64,000 nt of DNA from Pseudoalteromonas aliena SW19 (GTDB lineage Bacteria > Pseudomonadota > Gammaproteobacteria > Enterobacterales > Alteromonadaceae): the NCBI RefSeq assembly GCF_014905615.1, contig NZ_AQGU01000029.1:620001-684000 (forward strand), in the 5' to 3' direction. A program made the translations under genes and the position numbers. The notes under the pieces were generated by a model that saw only the letters and a list, made by a program, of their open reading frames with translations, made no database searches and had not been told where the DNA came from. Shown piece after piece: positions 8,601-16,438 of the stretch; within the stretch, counting starts at the first letter, position 1; every line of letters starts with the position of its first letter.

Positions 8601-9404
8601 TTAACGTGCGTTGGTACTTTCAAAAATTTTGTCAGCTGAGGCTGCTACAAAACCAGTATAAAGCTCGCCGTCTGCTTTAGGGTAACGAATCGCAAACTCA
8701 TAAAAGCAGCTAGGAATGCTCATGTCACCATCACTAAATGTGACAGCGTAATCATCAGCAAGTGTTGATGATTGCTCAAGTAACACCTCTGGTGAGCCTT
8801 TAACCTCACCGCCTGATGTATTAAGTACAAAGCCGGCATCTTTTAGCGCTTGGTTAACGTCATGTATATTATTAAACTTAGCAAGCGTATTGATATTCAC
8901 GGTAAAGTGATTAGCACGATAACCCCACGCTGACATCCACGCCGCGTATTCACTTTCGGCTAGCAATTGTTTATAAGTATCAGTACTTACTTTCCAATGC
9001 GTGCCTGAATACAAAAAGTTATCAGCAGTGACAGCACTTTCGTCAATTTGGCTTACCATATCGGTTACGATAGCTTGTAGCTCCGGCGAGCATTTTTCGA
9101 CTAATAGCTCAGAAATAAACACTTTTGGCTGATTCGGATCGCTATGTTCATAGTGCTTTGCGTAAAGTTTTTTAGCTTCAAAGTGGTACTCACCACATTC
9201 TTTGTAACCAATAGCTAGAAAATGAGCGGCTAGCTTTTCAAGGCCTACTTTTTCAATATTGAATGTACGTAGCGCAATATGATCGTTAATGATGTCATCT
9301 TTTTGCGTTGAACCTAAAAGGTCATGAATTTTCTCGGCCGATGGCGTCACTGTTAAATAGTTGCTCCAAAGGTTATCAAATAATGTGTTTACATTAGAAT
9401 GCAT
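8601..9404 (-). CDS. DUF1338 family protein (2-oxoadipate dioxygenase/decarboxylase-like)
   Basis: A 267-residue DUF1338 protein. Biochemically studied members (HglS of Pseudomonas) are Fe(II) enzymes that convert 2-oxoadipate to 2-hydroxyglutarate. Here the segments DHIALRTFNIEKVG (His about 43), YHFEAKKLYAKHYEH and CFYEFAIRYP carry candidate metal-binding His and Glu residues. It is shorter than HglS, so the activity cannot be assumed to be identical. It is the last gene of the ast operon, 27 bp after astD, which suggests a role in amino-acid catabolism linked to arginine/glutamate breakdown. Confidence 0.8.
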   Translation of the reverse strand: MHSNVNTLFDNLWSNYLTVTPSAEKIHDLLGSTQKDDIINDHIALRTFNIEKVGLEKLAAHFLAIGYKECGEYHFEAKKLYAKHYEHSDPNQPKVFISELLVEKCSPELQAIVTDMVSQIDESAVTADNFLYSGTHWKVSTDTYKQLLAESEYAAWMSAWGYRANHFTVNINTLAKFNNIHDVNQALKDAGFVLNTSGGEVKGSPEVLLEQSSTLADDYAVTFSDGDMSIPSCFYEFAIRYPKADGELYTGFVAASADKIFESTNAR

Positions 9405-9431
9405 TTTAAATCCTTAAATTTGGTTATTTAG

Positions 9432-10898
9432 TTACTCTATTATTAAGCCCGGCGCGAGGGTTTTCGGTAAGCTCACTGTGTCTGATTCAACAGATGCAAC
9501 AGGGTAAGCACAATAATCAGCAGCGTAATAGGCACTTGCTCTGTGGTTACCACTGGCACCTATTCCACCAAACGGTGCAGCACTAGAGGCGCCGGTAATA
9601 GGGCGATTCCAGTTAACAATACCGGCACGAATACGCTTTAAAAAGTGTGTGTAATCATCTTCGTTATCAGCTAGTAAACCAGCAGATAAACCAAAACTTG
9701 TGTTGTTAGCTTCAATAATTGCGTTGTCAAAATCAGTATAACGATATACTTTTACAAGCGGCCCAAAGTGCTCTTCATCGGGCATGTCAGTAATGCTTGT
9801 TACATCAATAATACCTGGGCTTACAAAGCCTGTACCTGGTTTTAATTGTTTTAGTTCAACAAGTATTTGCGCACCTTTTGAGACTAATTCATTTTGTGCG
9901 GTGACCATACCAAGGGCTGCTTTTTCGCTTATCATTGCACCCATAAAAGGCTGCTCTGTAGCAAAGCTGTCATCTACAACTATGTTTTTAGTCGCACTTA
10001 TTAGCTTTTCTAAAATAGCATCGCCATTAAGTGATTTCTCAATAAATAAGCGGCGTGCACACGTACAGCGTTGACCTGAAGTGATAAAGCCTGATTGAAT
10101 AATGTCGTGCACAGCAGCGCTCACATCACTCACGTTTTTTACAATAAGAGGATTATTGCCACCCATTTCGAGCGCTAATATTTTGCCTGGGTTTCCTGCA
10201 AATTGTTTATGCAATAGGTGTCCGGTGTTTGAGCTACCTGTAAAAAACAAGCCATCGATATCTTTATGAGAGGCAAGTGCTTTACCTGTTTCAATTTCAC
10301 CTTGTACAAGGTTAATAACGCCTGCGGGTAAACCTGCTTTTAGCCAAAGAGAGAGGGTAAATTCTGCAACGTGCGGTGTAAGTTCTGATGGCTTAAATAT
10401 CACGGTGTTGCCTGCTAAAATTGCAGGAACAATATGCCCGTTTGGTAAATGTCCAGGAAAGTTATACGGACCAAAAATAGCTACAACGCCATGCGGTTTG
10501 TGTCTAATAAACGCTTTAGCACCGGGCATAGGGTTTTCGGTTGTGCCAGTACGCTCATGGTACGCTTTAACTGAAATCGCTACTTTTCCTGTCATTGCGC
10601 CCACTTCGGTGCGCGTTTCCCATAATGGCTTACCTGTCTCGCGCGCAATTATGGTCGCAAATTCTTCGCTGTGTTCTTTTAATTGCGCTGCGAAGCTTTC
10701 AAGAATGACTATACGCTCTTCAAGCGGCTTGTCTGCCCATTGTATTTGCGCAGCTCTGGCTGCTTTTACCGCTGAATCGACTTGTTCAGCGTTTGCACCA
10801 TTGCCGTGCCATACCCCATCGCCATTACTTGGATTAATTGACTCAAATGCTGGACCAAGGCCCACATGCCATTGGTTATTAATTAGATGTGTATTCAT
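9432..10898 (-). CDS. astD: Succinylglutamate semialdehyde dehydrogenase AstD
   Basis: NAD-dependent oxidation of N-succinylglutamate semialdehyde to N-succinylglutamate in the arginine succinyltransferase pathway. It is a full ALDH with FTGSSNTGHLLH, the general base ALEMGGNNPLIV and the catalytic Cys in SGQRCTCARR. The start is the ATG at 10898 (MNTHLINNQWHVG), 7 bp after the astA stop and matching the usual AstD N-terminus. An upstream in-frame start at 10931 would run into astA and is rejected. The product is 488 residues, as expected. Confidence 0.95.
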   Translation of the reverse strand: MNTHLINNQWHVGLGPAFESINPSNGDGVWHGNGANAEQVDSAVKAARAAQIQWADKPLEERIVILESFAAQLKEHSEEFATIIARETGKPLWETRTEVGAMTGKVAISVKAYHERTGTTENPMPGAKAFIRHKPHGVVAIFGPYNFPGHLPNGHIVPAILAGNTVIFKPSELTPHVAEFTLSLWLKAGLPAGVINLVQGEIETGKALASHKDIDGLFFTGSSNTGHLLHKQFAGNPGKILALEMGGNNPLIVKNVSDVSAAVHDIIQSGFITSGQRCTCARRLFIEKSLNGDAILEKLISATKNIVVDDSFATEQPFMGAMISEKAALGMVTAQNELVSKGAQILVELKQLKPGTGFVSPGIIDVTSITDMPDEEHFGPLVKVYRYTDFDNAIIEANNTSFGLSAGLLADNEDDYTHFLKRIRAGIVNWNRPITGASSAAPFGGIGASGNHRASAYYAADYCAYPVASVESDTVSLPKTLAPGLIIE

Positions 10899-10905
10899 AA
10901 GTAAT

Positions 10906-11940
10906 TTACAAGCGAAAGAATCGCGCTGCATCTCCTTGGCTCAAATTAAGCGCATTAGCCACCTCTTGGCTAATAACGAGGGTATGTTTTGCATGATTGT
11001 AATGTGCATCTTTGGTAAATGTTGCTCTAAAGCCACTCACGCCTTGATTACATACAGCCAGCGTATCAGAGCTATTTTGCGAAATGTGATCAAGCTCACC
11101 AATAGTAATAGGGCAAACTTGAGAGTCGCGAATACTGCGAATATTACCAAGCTTTGCTTCAACCGTTGGGCCTGCGTCAAATAAGTCAACGTAGCCTCTG
11201 TGCTCAAACCCTTCTTTTTCTAATAATTTTAGCGCAGGTTTTGTTTTTTCATGCACATGGCCGATAACTGCTTGGGCTTTTTTGCTAAGCAAATTTACAT
11301 AAATAGGGTATTTAGGCATTAACTCGCTAATAAATACCTTATCGCCTAAGCCCACTAAGTGATCCGCTTCTGGAAATTCGATACTAAAAAAGTGCTCTTG
11401 CAGCCATTGCCAAAAAGGCGAGTGACCGTCTTCGTCGCTAACACCACGCATTTCAGCGATAACAGTGTCGGCAAAACGCTCGCTATGTTGAGCCATAAAT
11501 AAAAAGCGTGAACGTGATAAAAAGCGACCCGTTAAACCTTTGCGGCTGTTTTCGCGCAAAAACAATGTGCATATTTCAGAGCAACCTGTGTAGTCGTTAC
11601 ACATGCTTAAAATGTCGACAGTGTTATATACATTTAAAGTAGGTGAGTGGTGTACCGTTTTACCTAAATGATAATGATATAAAGGCACCGATAAGCCTAC
11701 TGCGGCTTCAATAGCAGTTGTACCAACTACTTTACCTGTTTCACTGTCTTCTAAAACAAATAAATAGCTTTCATCGAGTGGTTGATTAACATTCTTAGCA
11801 AAGCTTGTTTCAGCACGTTCAATTTTTTCTTTAAGTTGTGCGTCGTCCACAGGTAAAGAGGTAAATCCATGGCCTGATTCAATCGCAATTTGTTTAAGCG
11901 CGTCAAAATCATTGGCAGTAATAGGACGTAATACTTGCAT
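10906..11940 (-). CDS. astA: Arginine N-succinyltransferase AstA
   Basis: Transfers succinyl from succinyl-CoA to arginine, the first committed step of the AST pathway. It has 344 residues, the normal length. Characteristic segments are LRPITANDFDALKQIA at the N-terminus, YNTVDILSMCNDYTGCSEIC, and LFLRENSRKGLTGRFLSRSR. It lies in a leftward operon between astC/argD and astD. The astB (dihydrolase) and astE (desuccinylase) genes needed to complete the pathway are not in this window. Confidence 0.95.
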   Translation of the reverse strand: MQVLRPITANDFDALKQIAIESGHGFTSLPVDDAQLKEKIERAETSFAKNVNQPLDESYLFVLEDSETGKVVGTTAIEAAVGLSVPLYHYHLGKTVHHSPTLNVYNTVDILSMCNDYTGCSEICTLFLRENSRKGLTGRFLSRSRFLFMAQHSERFADTVIAEMRGVSDEDGHSPFWQWLQEHFFSIEFPEADHLVGLGDKVFISELMPKYPIYVNLLSKKAQAVIGHVHEKTKPALKLLEKEGFEHRGYVDLFDAGPTVEAKLGNIRSIRDSQVCPITIGELDHISQNSSDTLAVCNQGVSGFRATFTKDAHYNHAKHTLVISQEVANALNLSQGDAARFFRL

Positions 11941-11990
11941 TTATTGCTTGCTCCAATAGCACGCCAGTAGGCGTGCTAATTTAAACTATA

Positions 11991-13196
11991 TTAACCGTTT
12001 ACTACATCGCTAACGGCTTTTTCAAAGCGCGCTAAGCCTTCTTTAATATCTTCAAACGGAATAACTAAAGATGGTGTAAAGCGGATCACATCCATACCCG
12101 CCACTAAGTTCATTAAGCCATTGTTAGCACTTGCTACTAAAAAGTCGCGAGCGCGTCCGGCAAACTGCTCATTCAATACCGCGCCAATTAATAAGCCTTT
12201 ACCGCGTACTTCACTAAATACGTTGTACTTTTCGTTAATAGCGTTTAAACCGTCACGGAATAACTGCTCGCGCTCTTTAACACCATTTAGTACGCCAGGC
12301 GTATTTACAGTATCAAATGCGGCTTCTGCAACCGCACATGCAAGTGGGTTACCACCATACGTTGAGCCGTGTGTACCAATTTTTAAGTGAGCTGCAATCT
12401 CAGTTGTGGTGATCATTGCACCAATAGGAAAACCACCGCCAAGTGCTTTTGCCGTTGTTAAAATGTCAGGTACAACCTTTAAACCTTCGTACGCGTATAA
12501 ATCGCCCGTGCGGCCAACACCTGTTTGTACTTCATCAAAAATGAGTAATGCGTTATGTTTAGTACACAGCTCTCGTACTTTTTTAGCAAAGTCATCTGTT
12601 GGTGAGATTATACCGCCTTCACCTTGTAATGGTTCCATCATAACGGCACATGTTTTATCGCTGATCAGCGCTTCGAATGCAGCAATGTCGTTAAAATCAC
12701 AATGCACTATGTCAGCAGGTTTTGGGCCAAAACCATCTGAATAAGCGGCTTGCCCGCCCACGGTTACTGTAAAGAACGTACGGCCGTGGAAGCCTTTATT
12801 AAAGGCGATAATTTGTGTTTTTTCAGTGCCGTGTACATCTAATGCAAAACGACGCGCTAGTTTAAGCGCTGCTTCGTTTGCTTCAGCGCCTGAATTTGCA
12901 AAATACACTTTTTCAGCAAAAGTCGCATCGACCATTTTTTTAGCTAAACGAAGCGCAGGCTCGTTAGTCATTACGTTTGATAAGTGCCAAATTTTTTCAC
13001 CTTGCTCTTTTAATGCTTTAACTAGTGCTGGGTGGCAATGACCTAAACAGTTAACGGCAATACCACCGGCAAAATCAATAAATTCATTGTTGTTTTGATC
13101 CCACACGCGAGAACCTTCACCACGAACAGGGATAACCGCTGAAGGATTATAGTTTGGTACCATTACATCGTTGAATAAATCTCTAGTTACTTGCAT
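11991..13196 (-). CDS. astC: Acetylornithine/succinylornithine aminotransferase
   Basis: A class III PLP aminotransferase that interconverts N-succinylornithine (or N-acetylornithine) and the semialdehyde, with 2-oxoglutarate as acceptor. The PLP lysine is in LTTAKALGGGFPIGAM, with the phosphate-binding ANSGAEANEAALKLAR and the Asp of LIFDEVQTGVGR. The ATG at 13196 (MQVTRDLFNDVMVPNY) is used because AGGTG lies 7 nt upstream and it matches the family start; a start 9 bp earlier is not supported. As first gene of the ast operon it is best called astC, but such enzymes are often bifunctional with ArgD and the sequence cannot separate the two. Confidence 0.92.
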   Translation of the reverse strand: MQVTRDLFNDVMVPNYNPSAVIPVRGEGSRVWDQNNNEFIDFAGGIAVNCLGHCHPALVKALKEQGEKIWHLSNVMTNEPALRLAKKMVDATFAEKVYFANSGAEANEAALKLARRFALDVHGTEKTQIIAFNKGFHGRTFFTVTVGGQAAYSDGFGPKPADIVHCDFNDIAAFEALISDKTCAVMMEPLQGEGGIISPTDDFAKKVRELCTKHNALLIFDEVQTGVGRTGDLYAYEGLKVVPDILTTAKALGGGFPIGAMITTTEIAAHLKIGTHGSTYGGNPLACAVAEAAFDTVNTPGVLNGVKEREQLFRDGLNAINEKYNVFSEVRGKGLLIGAVLNEQFAGRARDFLVASANNGLMNLVAGMDVIRFTPSLVIPFEDIKEGLARFEKAVSDVVNG

Positions 13197-13247
13197 TTTG
13201 TACACCTAAATTGAGGGCTTAGATAAGATAGTAGTTGCTAAATCAAA

Positions 13248-13270
13248 GAAGAATATAGCCATTATTCTTC
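13248..13270. promoter_or_regulatory. Inverted repeat between astC and Lrp-type regulator
   Basis: GAAGAAT and ATTCTTC, separated by 9 bp, form a perfect inverted repeat about 50 bp upstream of the astC start and 120 bp upstream of the divergent Lrp/AsnC gene. The AT-rich dyad resembles Lrp/AsnC or ArgR half-sites, but I cannot tell which protein binds. Confidence 0.4.
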
Positions 13271-13390
13271 AGCAAACACGGTATTAGTTTTAATAAGATG
13301 TCATTATCGAAGGTTGTTAGTTAAATTTGCAGTGCTATTTTGTGAAAAATGATTAAAATAAAAGTCAAAATAACGAAATTAATAACCATT

Positions 13391-13819
13391 ATGATAACTC
13401 CACAAGACGAAAAGCTATTATCGATACTAAAAACAAATGCCAGAGCGAGTATTTCGGATCTTGCTAGGCTGCTAAATTTATCACGCTCTACAGTGCAAAG
13501 TAGGATGTTGAAGTTAGAAGAAAATGGAGTCATTAAAGGTTACAGCGTCGATTATGGAGATGACTACCTAAGTAAGATGGTGTCGGCGCACGTGTCAATA
13601 AAGGTAAAGCAAAAGCTCACGACTAAAACTAATTTAGAACTAAAGCAAATTGATGCGATATCGCAGCTTTATGCCATAAGTGGTGAGTTTGATTTAATTG
13701 CCGTTGTCCAAGCGCAAAATTTAGAGCAACTGAGTCATTTACTTGATGATATTGGTAACCTTGATGGGGTGGAGCGCACAACATCATCTGTTATTTTAGA
13801 GACTAAGTTTAAACGCTAA
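13391..13819 (+). CDS. Lrp/AsnC-family transcriptional regulator
   Basis: A 142-residue regulator with the winged helix-turn-helix of the family (DEKLLSILKTNARASISDLA, then LLNLSRSTVQSRMLKLEENG) and the RAM ligand-binding domain (VSAHVSIKVKQK, LYAISGEFDLIAVVQAQNLE). The start at 13391 (MITPQDEKLL) fits the family. Earlier in-frame starts (from 13349) would add a Lys/Ile-rich stretch, and none has a good ribosome site. It is divergent from the ast operon, so it is likely an amino-acid-responsive regulator of arginine catabolism; that role is inferred from position. Confidence 0.9.
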   Translation: MITPQDEKLLSILKTNARASISDLARLLNLSRSTVQSRMLKLEENGVIKGYSVDYGDDYLSKMVSAHVSIKVKQKLTTKTNLELKQIDAISQLYAISGEFDLIAVVQAQNLEQLSHLLDDIGNLDGVERTTSSVILETKFKR

Positions 13820-13892
13820 TACATTTGTATCATAGTTGTCCGCAGTTCAGGTTATTTATTTACGTGATAGATTTTCTATGGGGTCTGTACGA

Positions 13893-14204
13893 GGGCGTGT
13901 TGGCCTTTTGTGATTGACTTTGCAGCTGACTGTTTGGTTTTTAGGCAAGGTAGAGCCTATGTGGTGTGGTTATTCCCCATAAATAGGTGATAACGCAGCA
14001 TAAATGCCTAACATGCGCTGCCCTTTGGGTTCTTTCTAGGGACGATTAACTCTTTGTTGCTCTGTTTTTACTTATTCTTACAGGGATGTAAGCCATTAGA
14101 GTAACGCAGGAGCAGTTACCGAGCCCACTAGGTTACAAACCTCGCGCCGCGATTAAATCGTCCCTAGATTGAACAAATTTCAATCCACAAAGGTCAACAC
14201 GCCC
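13893..14204 (-). mobile_element. Miniature element, ~312 bp (family 1, copy 1)
   Basis: A non-coding element with imperfect terminal inverted repeats: the left end GGGCGTGTTGGCCTTTTGTG matches the complement of the right end, CACAAAGGTCAACACGCCC. The body is almost the same, by eye about nine bases in ten, as the element at 44915-45225, which lies in the opposite orientation. TA follows the right end; the left flank reads GA, so a TA duplication is not intact here. It carries no transposase and is therefore MITE-like. It ends about 50 bp upstream of a small secreted-protein gene. Confidence 0.85.
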
Positions 14205-14256
14205 TAGAATTACCGATAACGGAGTCAGCTGTTTGCTGTCATATTTAAGGACAATT

Positions 14257-14628
14257 GTGAAATCATTTATTTTAGTTTTATTATCGGCTTTAGCTATCGG
14301 GTATTACCTAACGGCAAAAGCGAACAGTGGTACTTCTATTAACAGTACCGATGTTGAAAAGTATAGTGATATATTCTTTAAATTAGAGACGTCACCGGTA
14401 AGTATGCGTGAAATTATTGTTGGTGCTAAACACTTTGCTATCACGTTGTGTGAAGATGGTGGTTATCAGCAAGCTTTGGGTGGCTCTGTTAGTGCGTGTA
14501 AGCTTAATTTTGATAGAACTAAAGACATGTGCTCCAGATACCCTGTTGCAGAGAAAGAGCAATTTTACACCGACAAAGCAATAGTTTCTTTATTAGCTGA
14601 ACAGTTTATAAACTGTGTCAGTAGTTAA
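14257..14628 (+). CDS. Small exported hypothetical protein (123 aa)
   Basis: Not recognised. It begins with a hydrophobic signal segment (MKSFILVLLSALAIGYYLTA); the mature part has four Cys residues (TLCEDGG, SACKL, DMCSRY, INCVSS), which suggests two disulfides in the periplasm. The start is the GTG at 14257, because AAGGA stands 7 nt before it; a TTG at 14233 would also be open but has no such site. The miniature element 13893-14204 ends 52 bp upstream, so any native promoter further left has been displaced. Expression may depend on sequence at the element's edge. Confidence 0.65.
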   Translation: MKSFILVLLSALAIGYYLTAKANSGTSINSTDVEKYSDIFFKLETSPVSMREIIVGAKHFAITLCEDGGYQQALGGSVSACKLNFDRTKDMCSRYPVAEKEQFYTDKAIVSLLAEQFINCVSS

Positions 14629-14660
14629 CGTGACTCTCTATTAAGCAAATTGGTATGAAT

Positions 14661-15578
14661 TCATTTATCGAGAGGTCTGCTTACGATTACTTTTTTTACC
14701 TCATCAAGCTTAATAAAATAAGCGTTTCCGCCAATTCCGTTAAACTCCTCATCTGTAAATACTATCGTATTGTCATCAAAAAAAGTAACGGCTTCTTTTT
14801 GAGTAACAATCCCCAAGTCTATTTTTGATACATCACCAGAGAAAAATTTATCACCTTCAAAGTTTTCAAATAACCAAATGCTGGTTGAATCAAGTAATAC
14901 TAATTTTTTACGATCGGGGCTTAATGCCGCAGAGGTTATCCAACATAATTTTTCCATTGTGGTACAGGTTTTAAATGAACCAATTAACTGTGCTTTAAAG
15001 TTCGCAGCGTGGTCGCCTACCTTATAAACCTTAGTTATGCCGTCGAATGGCTCTGTACGGTTTTTAGTAAATAGATACAAATGACGACCTAGTGCGACAA
15101 ATGCTTCTAAATCAAAATTACGATTATTTGGCTTTATGGGACTGCCATCCATTTCTGGATAAGTAAATTTAATTATTTCAGCCTGAGTAGTGTCGGTTTT
15201 TATATCTATTGGGTTTTCTATTTTATAAATAGTAAGCCATCTTCGATCGTTCTTATTATTACCAAAATCGCCTAAGAAAAAGTGCCCAAACTTATTTTGA
15301 GTCATGTCTTCCCAATCAATGTTTTTAGCGTTTTCAACCAATATTTCTTTAGCGATAGAGCCGTCCTTATTAAGCCGATAAAGCTTAGGATCATTGCCTC
15401 CATCGTTAATAGCCCATAGCCGTTTATGCTTATCAAATTCGATACCTGATATTTCTTTTAATTTAGGATCAATTGAGATTTCTTTTTTACTGTAAAGGGT
15501 ATAGATTGAAGAGCCAACAAAAGTCGCTATTATTAAAATTGCGATGGCCATAGTAAGTAAAATGTTTTTTTTCAACAT
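14661..15578 (-). CDS. Membrane-anchored beta-propeller-like protein
   Basis: A 305-residue protein with one N-terminal membrane segment (NILLTMAIAILIIATFVGSS) followed by a region of repeated beta-blade-like units: KEISGIEFDKHKRLWAINDG, DPKLYRLNKDG, DWEDMTQ...FLGDFGNN, DLEAFVALGRHLYLFTKNR and ITSAALSPDRKKLVLLDS. The pattern is that of SdiA-regulated/NHL-like six-bladed propellers found in many proteobacterial and bacteroidete exported proteins. The ligand or enzymatic role is unknown. It is transcribed toward the small secreted gene, with a 32-bp convergent gap. Confidence 0.65.
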   Translation of the reverse strand: MLKKNILLTMAIAILIIATFVGSSIYTLYSKKEISIDPKLKEISGIEFDKHKRLWAINDGGNDPKLYRLNKDGSIAKEILVENAKNIDWEDMTQNKFGHFFLGDFGNNKNDRRWLTIYKIENPIDIKTDTTQAEIIKFTYPEMDGSPIKPNNRNFDLEAFVALGRHLYLFTKNRTEPFDGITKVYKVGDHAANFKAQLIGSFKTCTTMEKLCWITSAALSPDRKKLVLLDSTSIWLFENFEGDKFFSGDVSKIDLGIVTQKEAVTFFDDNTIVFTDEEFNGIGGNAYFIKLDEVKKVIVSRPLDK

Positions 15579-16126
15579 GAAATTTTAGATATTTCAGAGT
15601 GTTAATATATATGTATTATCGCTTATGGGGGGACATAACGAAAGTGTTTTATATTGTAAAGCACTCCCTTTGTATGTTGGTTAAAGTAAAAAGACATGTT
15701 ATTAAATAATAACTGACTCGGCTCGCTGTTGGTTTAGAAATTGCTACAATAAATAGAACTTTGTCAAAGTGGTACGGTTGACGTTTCAACTGCACTAAAT
15801 GCGTGCAATAGCAGAAATATTTGCACTGTAATAATGCTTAAATAAAGTTTTGTTTAACTTATACCAATTGCATTAAATAGGTGATCTATTATAGCGCGAA
15901 GAAAATAGCACAATAACAAGGCGAAAATTGTGACATATAGTTATTCTATATGAATAATTTCAACGCAGTTAGTGAGTTATTTAATGCGATAGAAAGATCA
16001 TGTTTTTAATAAAATTGGTATTATTCGCGTTAAATGATTTTGAATGGAATCCACATCGCCTTTTAGTTTAGTTGTATGGCTTGTGGCAAAAATTAAGTCC
16101 CTTTTTTGGTTTAGTTGGAGCCTGCT
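15579..16126. other. Intergenic region upstream of glycogen cluster
   Basis: About 550 bp between the divergent propeller gene and the first glg gene. It contains the 161-bp palindromic repeat at 15861-16021. The glg promoter must be here or within the repeat's right edge; I cannot pick a box with confidence. Confidence 0.4.
15861..16021. repeat. ATACCAA-ended miniature repeat (family 2, copy A)
   Basis: A 161-bp non-coding sequence with perfect 9-bp terminal inverted repeats ATACCAATT / AATTGGTAT, flanked by TTA/TTA-like bases. It also contains inner complementary segments such as GCATTAAATA near the left end and TTTAATGCG near the right. Related copies occur at 31977-32136 and, shortened, at 54653-54722. 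Such elements are common in Pseudoalteromonas-like genomes. It ends about 105 bp upstream of the CBM48 start, so it may influence glg expression. Confidence 0.8.
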
Positions 16127-16429
16127 ATGTTGAATAAACGTTTTTTTAAAACAAAAAATGAAGCTGAAGTTACTTTTGAATTTACTCACCCTGAAGCAGA
16201 GCAAGTCTGTTTACTCGGTGAATTTAATGATTGGCAACCAGTGCCTATGAAGCTTAATAAAAAACAGGGCGTGTTTAAATGTAAGCAACGCCTTCCAATT
16301 GATCAACAATTCCACTTTCGTTATTTGATAAATGGCAACATTTGGGATAACGATCATCAAGCTGATGGCTACATTGGCAATACATTTGGTACAGTAAATA
16401 GCATAGTTAATACGCAACGTATAAATTAA
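16127..16429 (+). CDS. Stand-alone CBM48 (isoamylase N-terminal-like) glycogen-binding protein
   Basis: A 100-residue protein that consists almost entirely of one early-set/CBM48 domain: VTFEFTHPEAEQVCLLGEFN, DWQPVPMKLNKKQGVFKCKQ and FHFRYLINGNIWDND, with the Trp/Lys glycogen-contact positions seen in AMPK-beta-like modules. It has no catalytic part. It probably binds glycogen or tethers a glg enzyme. The ATG at 16127 is chosen because GGAG lies 7 nt upstream; an in-frame TTG at 16115 is not needed. It is the first gene of the glg cluster, 9 bp before malQ. Confidence 0.85.
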   Translation: MLNKRFFKTKNEAEVTFEFTHPEAEQVCLLGEFNDWQPVPMKLNKKQGVFKCKQRLPIDQQFHFRYLINGNIWDNDHQADGYIGNTFGTVNSIVNTQRIN

Positions 16430-16438
16430 GGTAGAGAT

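Noticed and set aside
10405..11184. Long rightward open frame (259 codons) opposite astD/astA
   Set aside because: It is antisense to two well-recognised genes, spans their junction, and its product has no family resemblance; it is a shadow of the codon pattern on the other strand.
14233..14256. Upstream TTG start for the 123-aa exported protein
   Set aside because: The TTG has no ribosome site; AAGGA stands 7 nt before the GTG at 14257, which also gives a cleaner signal peptide.
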